From: an uncultured Clostridia bacterium
GTDB lineage: Bacteria > Bacillota > Clostridia > Oscillospirales > Acutalibacteraceae
Reading direction: 5' to 3'
Length of the DNA: 35,656 nt
NCBI GenBank assembly: GCA_958436475.1
Contig: CAUBKG010000016.1
Location: forward strand, 1 to 35,656
The notes under the pieces are model-generated. The model saw only the letters and a list, made by a program, of their open reading frames with translations. It was not told the origin of the DNA and did no database searches. A program made the translations under genes and the position numbers. This document shows positions 1-6,923 of the stretch, in pieces (the first letter of the stretch is position 1; every line of letters starts with the position of its first letter).

Positions 1-11
1 GCAACGAGGAT

Positions 12-30
12 AACACCGCTTCGCGGTGTT
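12..30. terminator. Hairpin at left edge, possible terminator of an off-window gene
   Basis: AACACCGC (12-19) pairs perfectly with GCGGTGTT (23-30) around a 3-nt loop and is followed by only a short T stretch. It may end a transcript entering from the left. The gene it would serve is outside the window. Confidence 0.35.
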
Positions 31-49
31 TCTGCCCCGAAAAACCATA

Positions 50-76
50 TTGACCTTTGTACACCGAGGGTATTCT
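50..76 (+). promoter_or_regulatory. Candidate promoter with operator-like motif upstream of xre gene
   Basis: TTGACC (50-55) could be a -35 box and TATTCT (71-76) a short-spaced -10 box (15 bp, sub-optimal). Between them lies CCTTTGTACACCGAGGGT (54-71). The reverse complement of the same motif, with one mismatch in 18, recurs at 16650-16667 upstream of a second Xre-type gene. A repressor bound here would cover the promoter, as expected for autoregulation. The motif match is seen directly; the operator role is inferred. Confidence 0.5.
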
Positions 77-133
77 GATAAAAGAAGTCCGCACGGCGCC
101 CCCAGCGGCGCTTTTGTATGACAGGAGAACGGT

Positions 134-472
134 ATGTTGGAAATCGATTATACTCTGCTCGGCGAACGCCTCCGCTCCCACCGCCGGCAGCAAAATCTTT
201 CACAGGAGGCGCTGGCGGAACGCGCTGGAATTTCCTGCGTGTACCTCTCCCATATTGAAAACAGCCGTTCCATCCCGAGCCTCGAAACGCTCGTCCGCCT
301 CTGCCGAGCCCTCGCCATCACGCCGGACAGCCTGCTCCTCGGGGCGGACAGCTCCGGTGAAACCTATCTGAATAAAGAAATCAACGGGCAGTTTTCCAAG
401 CTCCTCCCTTCAGAGCGCCGGCTGGTAAATGGATTTATCCAGCTTCTTTTGAAGGAGCGCCCGGAAGCATAG
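134..472 (+). CDS. Xre-family helix-turn-helix transcriptional regulator
   Basis: A 112-residue protein with a single Cro/C1-type HTH domain over about residues 7-64. The pattern LGERLRSHRRQQNLSQEALA...SCVYLSHIENS shows helices 1-3, with QEALAERAGIS as the turn and recognition start, followed by the usual SIPSLETLVRLCRAL. The C-terminal 45 residues form a short tail with no second domain, so no ligand or peptidase partner domain is visible. The ATG follows an AGGAGAACGGT site at correct spacing. It is monocistronic, with a strong terminator right after the stop. It is probably a DNA-binding repressor that regulates itself through the motif at 54-71. Its regulated function is unknown. Confidence 0.88.
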   Translation: MLEIDYTLLGERLRSHRRQQNLSQEALAERAGISCVYLSHIENSRSIPSLETLVRLCRALAITPDSLLLGADSSGETYLNKEINGQFSKLLPSERRLVNGFIQLLLKERPEA

Positions 473-490
473 TTTTATTTCTATATGCAG

Positions 491-530
491 CGCGCCCGGA
501 AGGAAGGTTCCTTCCGGGCGCGTATTTTGT
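491..530 (+). terminator. Rho-independent terminator of xre gene
   Basis: A 13-bp perfect stem (491-503 with 510-522, CGCGCCCGGAAGG) closes a 6-nt loop and is followed by TATTTTGTTTT. It lies 19 bp after the xre stop. No T-run follows on the minus strand, so it is a good terminator only for the plus strand. Confidence 0.85.
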
Positions 531-535
531 TTTCC

Positions 536-1807
536 TTATTTTTTCAGGTATTTATCCATATCGTGCTCAAAATCGAAGGTAGCAAAATAATCGGCCGGAG
601 TCTCGGCACGGCGGATGAGCTTCGGGCTGCCGTCTTCCCGCAGGAGGATTTCGGCTGAGCGCAGCTTTCCATTATAATTATAGCCCATGGAAAAGCCGTG
701 CGCGCCCGTATCGTGGATGACGAGGATATCACCGGGTTGGATCTTCGGGAGCTTCCGGTCGATGGCGAATTTATCGCTGTTTTCGCAGAGGGATCCGACT
801 ACGTCGTAGGTATGGTCGGCGGGGGCGCCTTCCTTGCCGAGCACGGTGATGTGGTGGTACGCGCCGTACATCATAGGACGCATGAGGTTCGCGGCGCAGG
901 CATCCACCCCGATGTAATGCTTGTAAATATCCTTTTCATGGATGGCGGTGGTAACAAGATACCCATAGGGCGCGAGCATATACCGCCCGAGCTCCGTTTT
1001 GATGGCCAGGGGTGCGAGCCCCGCCGGGACGATGACCTCGTCATACGCCTTCTTTACCCCTTCGCTGATGGCGAAGATATCCGCCTCGGTTTGGTCGGGG
1101 TAATAGGGTACGCTGATGCCGCCCGATAAATCCACAAAATCGATCTGCGCGCCTGTTTCGCGGTGGAGCCTTACCACCGTTTCAAACAGCACCCGCGCGA
1201 GGGTGGGATAATAGTTCTGGTCGAGCACGTTGCTCGCCAGAAAGGCGTGAATGCCGAAATGCTTCACGCCCTTTTCCAGCAGCCTGCGGAAGCCCTCCGC
1301 CAGCTGCGGGTAGGTAAAGCCGTATTTCGCGTCTCCGGGGTTGCCCATGATGGCGCCGTTGATTTTGAAATCGCCGCCCGGATTATACCGGCAGCAGACC
1401 GTTTCCGGCAGGGGGCCCACGTTCTTCTCGTAAAAATCGATGTGGGTGATATCGTCGAAATTAATGATCGCGCCGATAGAAGAGGCAAAGCGGAATTCCT
1501 CCGCGGGCGTTTCGTTGGAGCTGAAGATGATTTCATCCCCGCCGAAGCCGCAGGCGTCGCTCATCATGAGCTCGGGTGCGGAGGCGCAGTCCACGCCGCA
1601 GCCCTCCTCCCGCAGGATTTTGAGAATCGTGGGGTTGGGGGTGGCCTTCACGGCAAAATATTCTTTGAAGCCCTCGTTCCAGGAAAACGCTTTTCTCAGC
1701 CTGCGCGCGTTTTCGCGGATGCCCCGCTCATCATACAGATGGAAGGGCGTGGGGTATTTCTGAATGATGGGAAGGATCTGCTCCTTCGTAAAAACCGGTT
1801 TTTTCAA
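536..1807 (-). CDS. lysA: Diaminopimelate decarboxylase-type PLP enzyme
   Basis: Fold-type III PLP-dependent decarboxylase of the Orn/DAP/Arg decarboxylase group 2. Diaminopimelate decarboxylase makes lysine from meso-DAP in the cytoplasm. The Schiff-base lysine is in YFAVKATPNP (Lys54 of the proposed protein). GCGVDCASAPEL, DLSGGISVPYY, the glycine-rich TELGRY and GSLCENSDKFA (the usual substrate-Cys/Asp segment) follow in order, with HDTGAHG near the end. The TTG at 1807 is preceded by AAAAAGGAG at 8-nt spacing and gives 423 residues, the normal length. The frame stays open to a TTG at 1927, but the extra 40 residues are Lys/Ala/Pro-rich and that TTG lacks a ribosome site. A SigA-type promoter lies at 1983-2012. 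The FLASN segment replacing the usual HIGSQ-like motif leaves some doubt about the exact amino-acid substrate. Confidence 0.8.
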   Translation of the reverse strand: MKKPVFTKEQILPIIQKYPTPFHLYDERGIRENARRLRKAFSWNEGFKEYFAVKATPNPTILKILREEGCGVDCASAPELMMSDACGFGGDEIIFSSNETPAEEFRFASSIGAIINFDDITHIDFYEKNVGPLPETVCCRYNPGGDFKINGAIMGNPGDAKYGFTYPQLAEGFRRLLEKGVKHFGIHAFLASNVLDQNYYPTLARVLFETVVRLHRETGAQIDFVDLSGGISVPYYPDQTEADIFAISEGVKKAYDEVIVPAGLAPLAIKTELGRYMLAPYGYLVTTAIHEKDIYKHYIGVDACAANLMRPMMYGAYHHITVLGKEGAPADHTYDVVGSLCENSDKFAIDRKLPKIQPGDILVIHDTGAHGFSMGYNYNGKLRSAEILLREDGSPKLIRRAETPADYFATFDFEHDMDKYLKK

Positions 1808-1982
1808 GGCTTTCGCTCCTTTTTGACTCGTCTCTTTGTTTTTCGGGGCACTATTCTTTTCTGCCAAAGCAGGAAACCGCTTTTCGGTCGCCCCCGGCGC
1901 TTCCTTTTTTTGCGGGCGGCGTGCCAAAAGGCCGCCGCAAGGCCGCTCCGCAGGGATTCGCCGCGGCCAAGGCTGTTTTTTT

Positions 1983-2012
1983 ATTATAGGGGATGGGCGG
2001 GGAAAAAGTCAA
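1983..2012 (-). promoter_or_regulatory. SigA-type promoter for lysA
   Basis: On the minus strand TTGACT (2012-2007), an 18-bp spacer and TATAAT (1988-1983). The predicted start near 1976 leaves a leader of about 170 nt before the TTG at 1807. I saw no recognisable lysine riboswitch core in that leader. The -35 box overlaps the stop region of the upstream hydrolase gene. Confidence 0.7.
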
Positions 2013-2833
2013 TGCCGGGGAGAAACGCCCTTCATCCACAAAAGGCACTCCTCCATCCACCGGGCGCACCGGGGGTTCACCCGCTCGGAGCCCGCCGGGG
2101 CGGTCTGCTCTGTGGAAAGCCCTAAGCCGTGCACGCCGTGGGGGTAAATGTGCGTTTCAAAGGGGATTCCCTTAGCGGCCAGCGCCTGCGCAAACAGCAG
2201 GGTGTTCTGCACCGGGACGGAAGGGTCGTCCGCCGTGTGCCACAGGAATGCGGGCGGGGTATCCGGAAGAACCTTCGTTTGCAGGCTCTGCTCCCCGAGG
2301 GCTTCCGCACCCGCCTGCCCGTCGAGCAGGCAGCGGAAGCTGCCCTCATGCGCATATTCTCCCGCATCGATCACGGGATAGCAGAGGATCATGCCGTCCG
2401 GCCGGCAGGCGGGGAAGGTTTCCCGAAGCGGCCTCCATCCGGTGCCGAGGGAGGCGGCCAAATGCCCGCCCGCCGAAAACCCGCACACAAAAATGCCCGC
2501 GGGCATAAGGCTCCATTCCTCCGCGTTTTCCCGGAGGAAGGAAACCGCCGCCGCGGCTTCCATGAGCGCCTGTGGGTAACGCGCGGGCGCGCAGCTGTAC
2601 CGCAGGACGAAGGCGTTCACGCCCCCTGCAAGGAACCGCAGGGCAACCGGCTCCGCCTCGCGGTCGGAGGTGAATGCATAACCGCCGCCCGGCAGGATCA
2701 GCACCGCCGGACGGCGGCGCTCCGGCTCGATCTCCCGGAAATTTTCCGCCAGATAGGCAGTGAGGGTCACGTTCTGGCCGGAGGAAAGCTTGCCTCCGGA
2801 GAATTCCTCCAGCGAATAGGTTCGATATTGCAT
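2009..2833 (-). CDS. Alpha/beta hydrolase, BD-FAE/acetyl-esterase type
   Basis: A 274-residue single-domain hydrolase. PGGGY (oxyanion-hole motif, about residues 48-52), the nucleophile elbow GFSAGGHL (Ser120), the acid at TADDPSVPV (Asp202 or Asp203) and the catalytic His of GVHGLGL (His235) are all present. This set is typical of the acetyl-xylan-esterase/BD-FAE-like family, so an O-acetyl or other small ester is the likely substrate; specificity cannot be read from sequence. There is no signal peptide, so it is cytoplasmic. The ATG has AAAGGAG 8 nt upstream. It sits downstream of the smpB terminator and upstream of lysA, which has its own promoter. Confidence 0.85.
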   Translation of the reverse strand: MQYRTYSLEEFSGGKLSSGQNVTLTAYLAENFREIEPERRRPAVLILPGGGYAFTSDREAEPVALRFLAGGVNAFVLRYSCAPARYPQALMEAAAAVSFLRENAEEWSLMPAGIFVCGFSAGGHLAASLGTGWRPLRETFPACRPDGMILCYPVIDAGEYAHEGSFRCLLDGQAGAEALGEQSLQTKVLPDTPPAFLWHTADDPSVPVQNTLLFAQALAAKGIPFETHIYPHGVHGLGLSTEQTAPAGSERVNPRCARWMEECLLWMKGVSPRH

Positions 2834-2930
2834 GGCGTTCTCCTTTCTGCCCGGGCAGGCTGCAAAAAGCGTTCCCCTGCACCGGCGGAACTTAGGGCTC
2901 CGCCAGGGGCCTTTCCCGCTTCGGGCCGTG

Positions 2931-2957
2931 AAAAAGCTCCGGTCGTGCGGCCGGAGC
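2931..2957 (-). terminator. Terminator at end of dnaX-recR-smpB cluster
   Basis: On the minus strand GCTCCGG (2957-2951), an 8-nt loop and CCGGAGC (2942-2936) are followed directly by TTTTT (2935-2931), 15 bp after the smpB stop. Confidence 0.8.
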
Positions 2958-2971
2958 AGAGCATTCCCCTA

Positions 2972-3439
2972 TTACCCCCGCTGGCGTTCCTTTACGCCGC
3001 GGTCGATTTCCCGGGCGGCATCCCGTTTTGCGGCGGCGGCACGCTTATCGTAAAGCTTTTTGCCGCGGCAGAGGCCTATCTGCACCTTGACGCGCGAGCC
3101 CTTGAAATACACCGAAAGGGGGATGAGCGTGAGCCCCGACTGGCGCACGAGGCCGAAAAAGCGCATAATCTCCCGTTTATGGAGCAGCAGGCGGCGGGTG
3201 CGAACCGGGTCCTTATTGAAAATATTGCCCTTTTCATAGGGCGAAATGTGCATGCCGTGGAGGAACATCTCCCCATCCTCGATTTCACACCAGGAATCCT
3301 TGAGGTTCACACCGCCGGCGCGCAGGGATTTCACCTCCGTGCCGCACAGCTCGATTCCGGCCTCCACTGCTTCTTCCACGAAATAGTCGTGAAAGGCCTT
3401 TTTGTTGGCGGCAATCGTTTTATTCTCCGTTTTTTCCAT
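2972..3439 (-). CDS. smpB: SsrA-binding protein SmpB
   Basis: A 155-residue tmRNA-binding protein that brings SsrA RNA to stalled ribosomes for trans-translation. Family hallmarks are the N-terminal NKKAFHDYFV, the GIELCGTEVKSLRAG block, HISPYEKGN, the RTRRLLLHKREI basic segment and the C-terminal LCRGKKLYDKR followed by a Lys/Arg-rich tail that enters the ribosome. Length is standard. The ATG has a GGAGCGTGAAAGC-type site. It is the last gene of the minus-strand cluster, 24 bp after recR, and is followed by a terminator. The tmRNA gene is not in this window. Confidence 0.97.
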   Translation of the reverse strand: MEKTENKTIAANKKAFHDYFVEEAVEAGIELCGTEVKSLRAGGVNLKDSWCEIEDGEMFLHGMHISPYEKGNIFNKDPVRTRRLLLHKREIMRFFGLVRQSGLTLIPLSVYFKGSRVKVQIGLCRGKKLYDKRAAAAKRDAAREIDRGVKERQRG

Positions 3440-3463
3440 GCTTTCACGCTCCTTTCGTGACGG

Positions 3464-4096
3464 TTACAGCTCGCTGCGGCCCTCCATGGCGCGAGAGAGG
3501 GTGATTTCATCTGCATATTCGAGGTCGCTGCCGACCGGCAGGCCGTAGGCGAGGCGGGTAACCTTCACGCCCAGGGGCTTGATCAGGCGGGAAAGGTACA
3601 TCGCGGTGGCCTCCCCCTTGGTGCTTGCATTCGTTGCCATGATGATTTCCCTGACCGTATCGTCCTGCAGGCGCAGGAGCAGCTCGCGGATTTTCAGCTC
3701 CTCGGGCCCGATATGGTCGAGCGGGGAAATGGCACCGTGCAGCACATGGTATGTGCCGCTGTATTCCCCCGTGCGTTCCAGCGCGATTACATCCTTCGGC
3801 TCCTCCACCACGCAGATGACCGAATGGTCCCGCGCCTCGTTCGCGCAGACGGGGCAAAGCTCGTCCTCCGCGAGGTTCTGGCACACGGTGCAGTATTTGA
3901 TTTTCTGCCGGGCGGTAAGAATCGCCCCGGCAAACTTTTCCGCTTCTCCCTCCGGCAGGTTCAGCAAAAAAAACGCCAGCCGCTGCGCGGTCTTGTGCCC
4001 GATGCCGGGCAGGCGTTCAAACTGCTCCACCAGACGGGAAAGCGGCGCGAGCTCATATTTCATGAAACACACCCGTTCCGCCGAGCCGGAAAGCAC
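3464..4096 (-). CDS. recR: Recombination mediator protein RecR
   Basis: RecR works with RecF/RecO to load RecA on gapped DNA. The helix-hairpin-helix LPGIGHKTAQRLAFFLL is near the N-terminus, a C4 zinc finger follows (CTVCQNLAEDELCPVC), then the Toprim domain (VICVVEEPKDVIALERTGEY and the HGAISPLDHIGPEEL loop) and the conserved C-terminal segment. The GTG at 4096 is chosen because AGGAG lies 8 nt upstream. The alternative ATG at 4063 (MKYELAPLSRLVEQ) matches the usual family start and 199-residue length but has no visible ribosome site. It follows ybaB by 24 bp and sits in the conserved dnaX-ybaB-recR order. Confidence 0.96.
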   Translation of the reverse strand: MLSGSAERVCFMKYELAPLSRLVEQFERLPGIGHKTAQRLAFFLLNLPEGEAEKFAGAILTARQKIKYCTVCQNLAEDELCPVCANEARDHSVICVVEEPKDVIALERTGEYSGTYHVLHGAISPLDHIGPEELKIRELLLRLQDDTVREIIMATNASTKGEATAMYLSRLIKPLGVKVTRLAYGLPVGSDLEYADEITLSRAMEGRSEL

Positions 4097-4120
4097 CCGG
4101 CCGGCTCCTGTTTCCTTGTG

Positions 4121-4477
4121 TTAAAACATTCCGGGAAGGCCCGGCATGGAGAGTCCGCCCGAGAGCTTTTCCATCTCCGCCGCTTCCGTTTCCGCCGCCG
4201 TGCGCATGGCTTCGTTTATGGCGGCGATGATGAGGTCCTGGAGCATTTCCACATCCTCCGGGTCCACCACCTCGGGGTCGATGGTGAGGTCCTTCACCTC
4301 GTGCTTCCCCGTGACTGTGACCGAAACGACTCCGCCGCCGGCCGCCGCGGTGTATTCCTTTTCCGCCAGCTCCTTCTGCTTTTCCTCCATCTGCTCCTGC
4401 ATCTTCTGGGCCTGCTTCAGCATCCCCTGAATGTTTCCGGGGCCGCCGCCCATTCCCTGCGGTAATCTTGCTTTCAT
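4121..4477 (-). CDS. YbaB/EbfC family nucleoid-associated protein
   Basis: A 118-residue small DNA-binding protein of the YbaB/EbfC family, which forms homodimers and coats DNA. The N-terminus is Gly/Met/Gln rich (MGGGPGNIQGMLKQAQKMQEQM) and leads into the long helix. The core GGGVVSVTVTGKHEVKDLTIDPEVVDPEDVEML is spread over about residues 47-82 and is typical. The ATG at 4477 has GGAAGGGAAG upstream; an in-frame start at 4546 would overlap dnaX and add 23 basic residues not found in the family. The location between dnaX and recR is the classical conserved one. Confidence 0.93.
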   Translation of the reverse strand: MKARLPQGMGGGPGNIQGMLKQAQKMQEQMEEKQKELAEKEYTAAAGGGVVSVTVTGKHEVKDLTIDPEVVDPEDVEMLQDLIIAAINEAMRTAAETEAAEMEKLSGGLSMPGLPGMF

Positions 4478-4535
4478 GCGTTTTCTTCCCTTCCGTGCCA
4501 TAAAAGGCCGTGCGACCGGCCCGCTTATGGCTATA

Positions 4536-6209
4536 TTATACTTCATCCACCGGGACGCCCGCTTCGCCTGCGCGGCGGAGCAGATCGTCCAGCGGTTCCT
4601 TTTTCGGCTGTGCCTGCGGCTGTTTATAGATCGCCAGGCGGTAATCCCTTCCCGTGACCTCCTTGAGCGCGGCGCGGATGGTTTCCGCGTAATTGCCCTG
4701 CCGGATCATAACGGAAAAATTGCTGCTCTTCGAATCGATCAGCAGACGTTCGCCCATTTCATAGGCCGAGGAGGATTCGAGGATGCTGTACAGCAGCAGG
4801 TTTTTCGACCGGATGCGGTCGAGCGCCTGCCCCCATTCGGTGAGCATCCGGCGGCCCGGTGCGCCTTCGGCGGGCTGTTTCTGCGGGGCGGGAGCGTCCT
4901 CCGGCAGGGGAGGCGGCTCCAGCAGAGGGGGGGCTTCCCCTTCCACGGGCGCGGCCTTCTGCGCCGGCTGGGGGAAAAGCTTTTCTGCGGGCTCCGGCGT
5001 TTTTTCCGGCTCCGGCATTTTCTCGGGCTCCATGGGGCGCGGGGCGGCTGCCGGAACCCCCGCGGCCAGCGCCTGCTCGAGCCTCCCGATGCGCGCGGAA
5101 AGCGCAGCCATATCCTGCTTCGTCTCCTTCGCGCCCGCGCACAGGCGGATGAGAAGAATCTCCATTTCCGAGCGCCGGTTCATCACACGGCCGAGCCGGT
5201 CGAGGCAGGCGGCACATTCGGTTACAATATATAAGATTTCATCTGCGGAAAACGAGCGTGCCGTTTTCTGCATGCGGGCGTAATCCCCATCGGAGCAGAT
5301 GATGAGCCCGCGCGGCTCCCCCGCTACCTTGATCAGCATCAGGTTGCGGAAATGACCGATGAGCTCCTCGCACAGGCGGCGCATGTCCACCGAATCGGCG
5401 TGCAGGCGGTCCACCGCTTGGAGCGCGGCCGCGGCGTCATGCGCGGCAATCGCTTCGCTCAGGGCGAATAAATAATCCCGCCCGGCAACGCCGGCGATCT
5501 TCGCCACCGTGCCTTCCGTGAGCTCCTCTTCCGTGACCGCGCAGCGGTCGAGGAGCGAGAGGGCATCCCGCAGGGCGCCGTCCGCCAGGCGGCCGATGAG
5601 GAGCGCGGCGGGCTCTGTGAGCGGGATGTGCTCTTCCCCTGCCACTTCCATGAGCCTTCCGGCGATATCCTCCGGCGTGATGCGGCGGAAATCGAACCGC
5701 TGGCACCGCGAGAGGATGGTGGCGGGAAGCTTGTGCACCTCTGTGGTGGCTAAAATAAAAATGACGTGCTCGGGCGGCTCCTCCAGCGTTTTGAGCAGCG
5801 CGTTGAAGGCGCCGGCCGAAAGCATATGCACTTCGTCGATGATATACACGCGGTATTTCGCGCGGGCGGGTGTGAAGCTCGCTTCGGTGCGCAGCTCACG
5901 GATATTATCCACCCCGTTGTTGGAGGCGGCGTCGATCTCCACGACGTCGAAGATGGAGCCGCTGTCGATCCCGCGGCAGATCTCGCATTCGCCGCAGGGG
6001 TCGCCGCCCTCGGGATGAAGGCAGTTGACCGCCCGGCTCAGGATTTTGGCGCAGGTGGTTTTACCCGTTCCGCGGGAGCCCACGAAAAGGTAGGCGTGCG
6101 CGAGGCGGCCCGAGCAGATTTCATGTTTAAGCGTATCGGTCACCTGCGGCTGGCCCACCACCTCCGAAAAGGTGCGGGGACGCCACTTGCGGTAAAGCAC
6201 CTGATACAA
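4536..6209 (-). CDS. dnaX: DNA polymerase III subunit gamma/tau
   Basis: Clamp-loader ATPase of the replicative polymerase. Walker A GSRGTGKTT is at residues 44-52, the zinc module uses Cys63, Cys72, Cys75 and Cys78, and Walker B/DEVH is at 125-128. The sensor-1 segment (VIFILATTEVHKLPATILSRCQRF) and the lid follow, then a Pro/Glu-rich linker at about 375-450 and the C-terminal tau domain. It starts with TTG at 6209, preceded by GGGAGGTGA at good spacing; no ATG fits. At 557 residues it corresponds to the full tau product. I did not identify a slippery heptamer for a short gamma form. The SRP RNA lies just upstream on the same strand, as in Bacillus subtilis. Confidence 0.97.
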   Translation of the reverse strand: MYQVLYRKWRPRTFSEVVGQPQVTDTLKHEICSGRLAHAYLFVGSRGTGKTTCAKILSRAVNCLHPEGGDPCGECEICRGIDSGSIFDVVEIDAASNNGVDNIRELRTEASFTPARAKYRVYIIDEVHMLSAGAFNALLKTLEEPPEHVIFILATTEVHKLPATILSRCQRFDFRRITPEDIAGRLMEVAGEEHIPLTEPAALLIGRLADGALRDALSLLDRCAVTEEELTEGTVAKIAGVAGRDYLFALSEAIAAHDAAAALQAVDRLHADSVDMRRLCEELIGHFRNLMLIKVAGEPRGLIICSDGDYARMQKTARSFSADEILYIVTECAACLDRLGRVMNRRSEMEILLIRLCAGAKETKQDMAALSARIGRLEQALAAGVPAAAPRPMEPEKMPEPEKTPEPAEKLFPQPAQKAAPVEGEAPPLLEPPPLPEDAPAPQKQPAEGAPGRRMLTEWGQALDRIRSKNLLLYSILESSSAYEMGERLLIDSKSSNFSVMIRQGNYAETIRAALKEVTGRDYRLAIYKQPQAQPKKEPLDDLLRRAGEAGVPVDEV

Positions 6210-6270
6210 AAGCCTTCACCTCCCGGCCAAAGCGTGTTGACAGGCTCCGGCCGTTTCCTCTTGAATATGT

Positions 6271-6445
6271 AAAAAGCAGGTACAACGCCCGGATATACGG
6301 GTATGCGAGCAAGCAGGTTGACTGCGGCACACAAAGCGGACTGCTTAATGCTGCTCGGTTCCCCGCCTGACATGGTTCACAGTGCCTCGTTGCACAGGAC
6401 CCACCTGCCCGCATACCCCTATATGCGGAAAATTGACCTGCTGAA
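6271..6445 (-). ncRNA. ffs: Signal recognition particle RNA (4.5S/scRNA)
   Basis: On the minus strand GUGAACCAUGUCAGG is followed by a stem CGG-GGAA-CCG (6365-6356) and GAGCAGCAUUAAG. This is the helix-8 core that binds Ffh: 5' GUCAGG (6371-6366), GGAA tetraloop (6362-6359) and 3' GAGCAG (6356-6351). The flanks form a long rod, with GGGUAUGCG near 6415 pairing with CGCAUACCC near 6300, and GCAGG (6441-6437) pairing with CCUGC (6280-6276) just before TTTTT (6275-6271). The ends are set by this pairing and are approximate. A 5' Alu domain was not recognised, so it could be a shorter form or start further upstream. The position before dnaX matches the Bacillus scr-dnaX order. Confidence 0.85.
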
Positions 6446-6514
6446 ACGGCGGCCGGTTAAAGCGCGCCGGAGCTTGCGCTCCGGGCAAAAACCGGTCTGC
6501 CAAAACCAAAATAT

Positions 6515-6586
6515 TTATGTTTCCGGGCGTGCATACGCCTTGCCCTGCGCTCGGCGCGTCCCACCGCGCCGGGGCTCGAGGTTATT
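6515..6586. repeat. Duplicated intergenic unit, copy 1
   Basis: Bases 6546-6586 are identical over 41 bp to 6717-6757. Upstream of that block both copies share a degenerate ATGTT..CGGGCGTGC segment (6516-6533 here). The identical block contains the stem CGGCGCG/CGCGCCG with loop TCCCAC and ends GGGGCTCGAGGTTATT. Confidence 0.8.
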
Positions 6587-6667
6587 TGCCGTAAATCCGG
6601 CTGGCCCCATGCCAGCCGGGGGCGGCACCGCCGCCGCAGCCCCGCAGGGCTGCCCTTGAAAGGCTCA

Positions 6668-6757
6668 ATGTTCTCGGGCGTGCGTATCCGGAGATACGCA
6701 CGAAGCGCACGGAACGTGCGCTCGGCGCGTCCCACCGCGCCGGGGCTCGAGGTTATT
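6668..6757. repeat. Duplicated intergenic unit, copy 2
   Basis: Second copy of the unit at 6515-6586. It is longer because of added hairpin sequence, mainly the perfect 10-bp stem CGTGCGTATC/GATACGCACG (6679-6702). Its right end overlaps the TATAAT of the minus-strand promoter; copy 1 lacks that -10 box. Confidence 0.8.
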
Positions 6758-6783
6758 ATATTACATCCTCCGCAAAAGTGCAA
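6755..6783 (-). promoter_or_regulatory. SigA-type promoter reading toward SRP RNA
   Basis: On the minus strand TTGCAC (6783-6778), a 17-bp spacer and TATAAT (6760-6755). The predicted start is near 6748, about 300 bp before the SRP RNA rod. No protein gene begins before dnaX, so this promoter most likely drives a non-coding transcript or an SRP RNA precursor. Confidence 0.7.
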
Positions 6784-6860
6784 CCAAAACCGGCCGCTTT
6801 TTTCCGGAAATACCGCCCTTTTTCGCCCCGCTTTCCGGCGCCCTTCCGCCCTTTTGCCGG

Positions 6861-6914
6861 AAAAAGGGCCGGAATAAAACGCACCGCACCGGGGCGCGCT
6901 TCCTTTTCCGGCCC
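6861..6914 (-). terminator. Terminator of spoIIP
   Basis: On the minus strand GGGCCGGAA (6914-6906) pairs with TTCCGGCCC (6874-6866), followed by TTTTT (6865-6861). The loop is long (31 nt, GC-rich and itself able to fold). It begins 10 bp after the spoIIP stop. Confidence 0.65.
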
Positions 6915-6923
6915 GCTTTTCTT

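Larger units (their letters stand above)
6447..6760 (-). other. Non-coding, hairpin-rich transcript region upstream of SRP RNA
   Basis: About 310 bp with no plausible gene but dense perfect hairpins: CCGGAGC/GCTCCGG (6470-6487), CCGGCTGGC/GCCAGCCGG (6598-6620), CAGCCC/GGGCTG (6637-6652), a 10-bp stem at 6679-6702, and GCGCAC/GTGCGC near 6704-6721. Two copies of a larger unit (6515-6586 and 6668-6757) each carry the stem CGGCGCG-TCCCAC-CGCGCCG. A consensus-like minus-strand promoter lies at its right edge (6755-6783), so the region should be transcribed toward the SRP RNA. It may be a separate structured RNA, a long precursor leader, or decayed repeats. Confidence 0.5.

Noticed and set aside
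1808..1976. Possible lysine riboswitch in the lysA leader
   Set aside because: The expected L-box core and its multi-helix junction were not recognisable; only generic GC-rich pairing is seen.
2129..3460. A 443-codon plus-strand frame opposite hydrolase and smpB
   Set aside because: It covers two certain minus-strand genes and a terminator; low-complexity Arg/Gly/Ala composition.
6457..6783. A 108-codon minus-strand frame over the hairpin-rich region
   Set aside because: It translates the duplicated stem-loops (TSSPGAVGRAE twice) and includes the promoter; the region is better read as non-coding.
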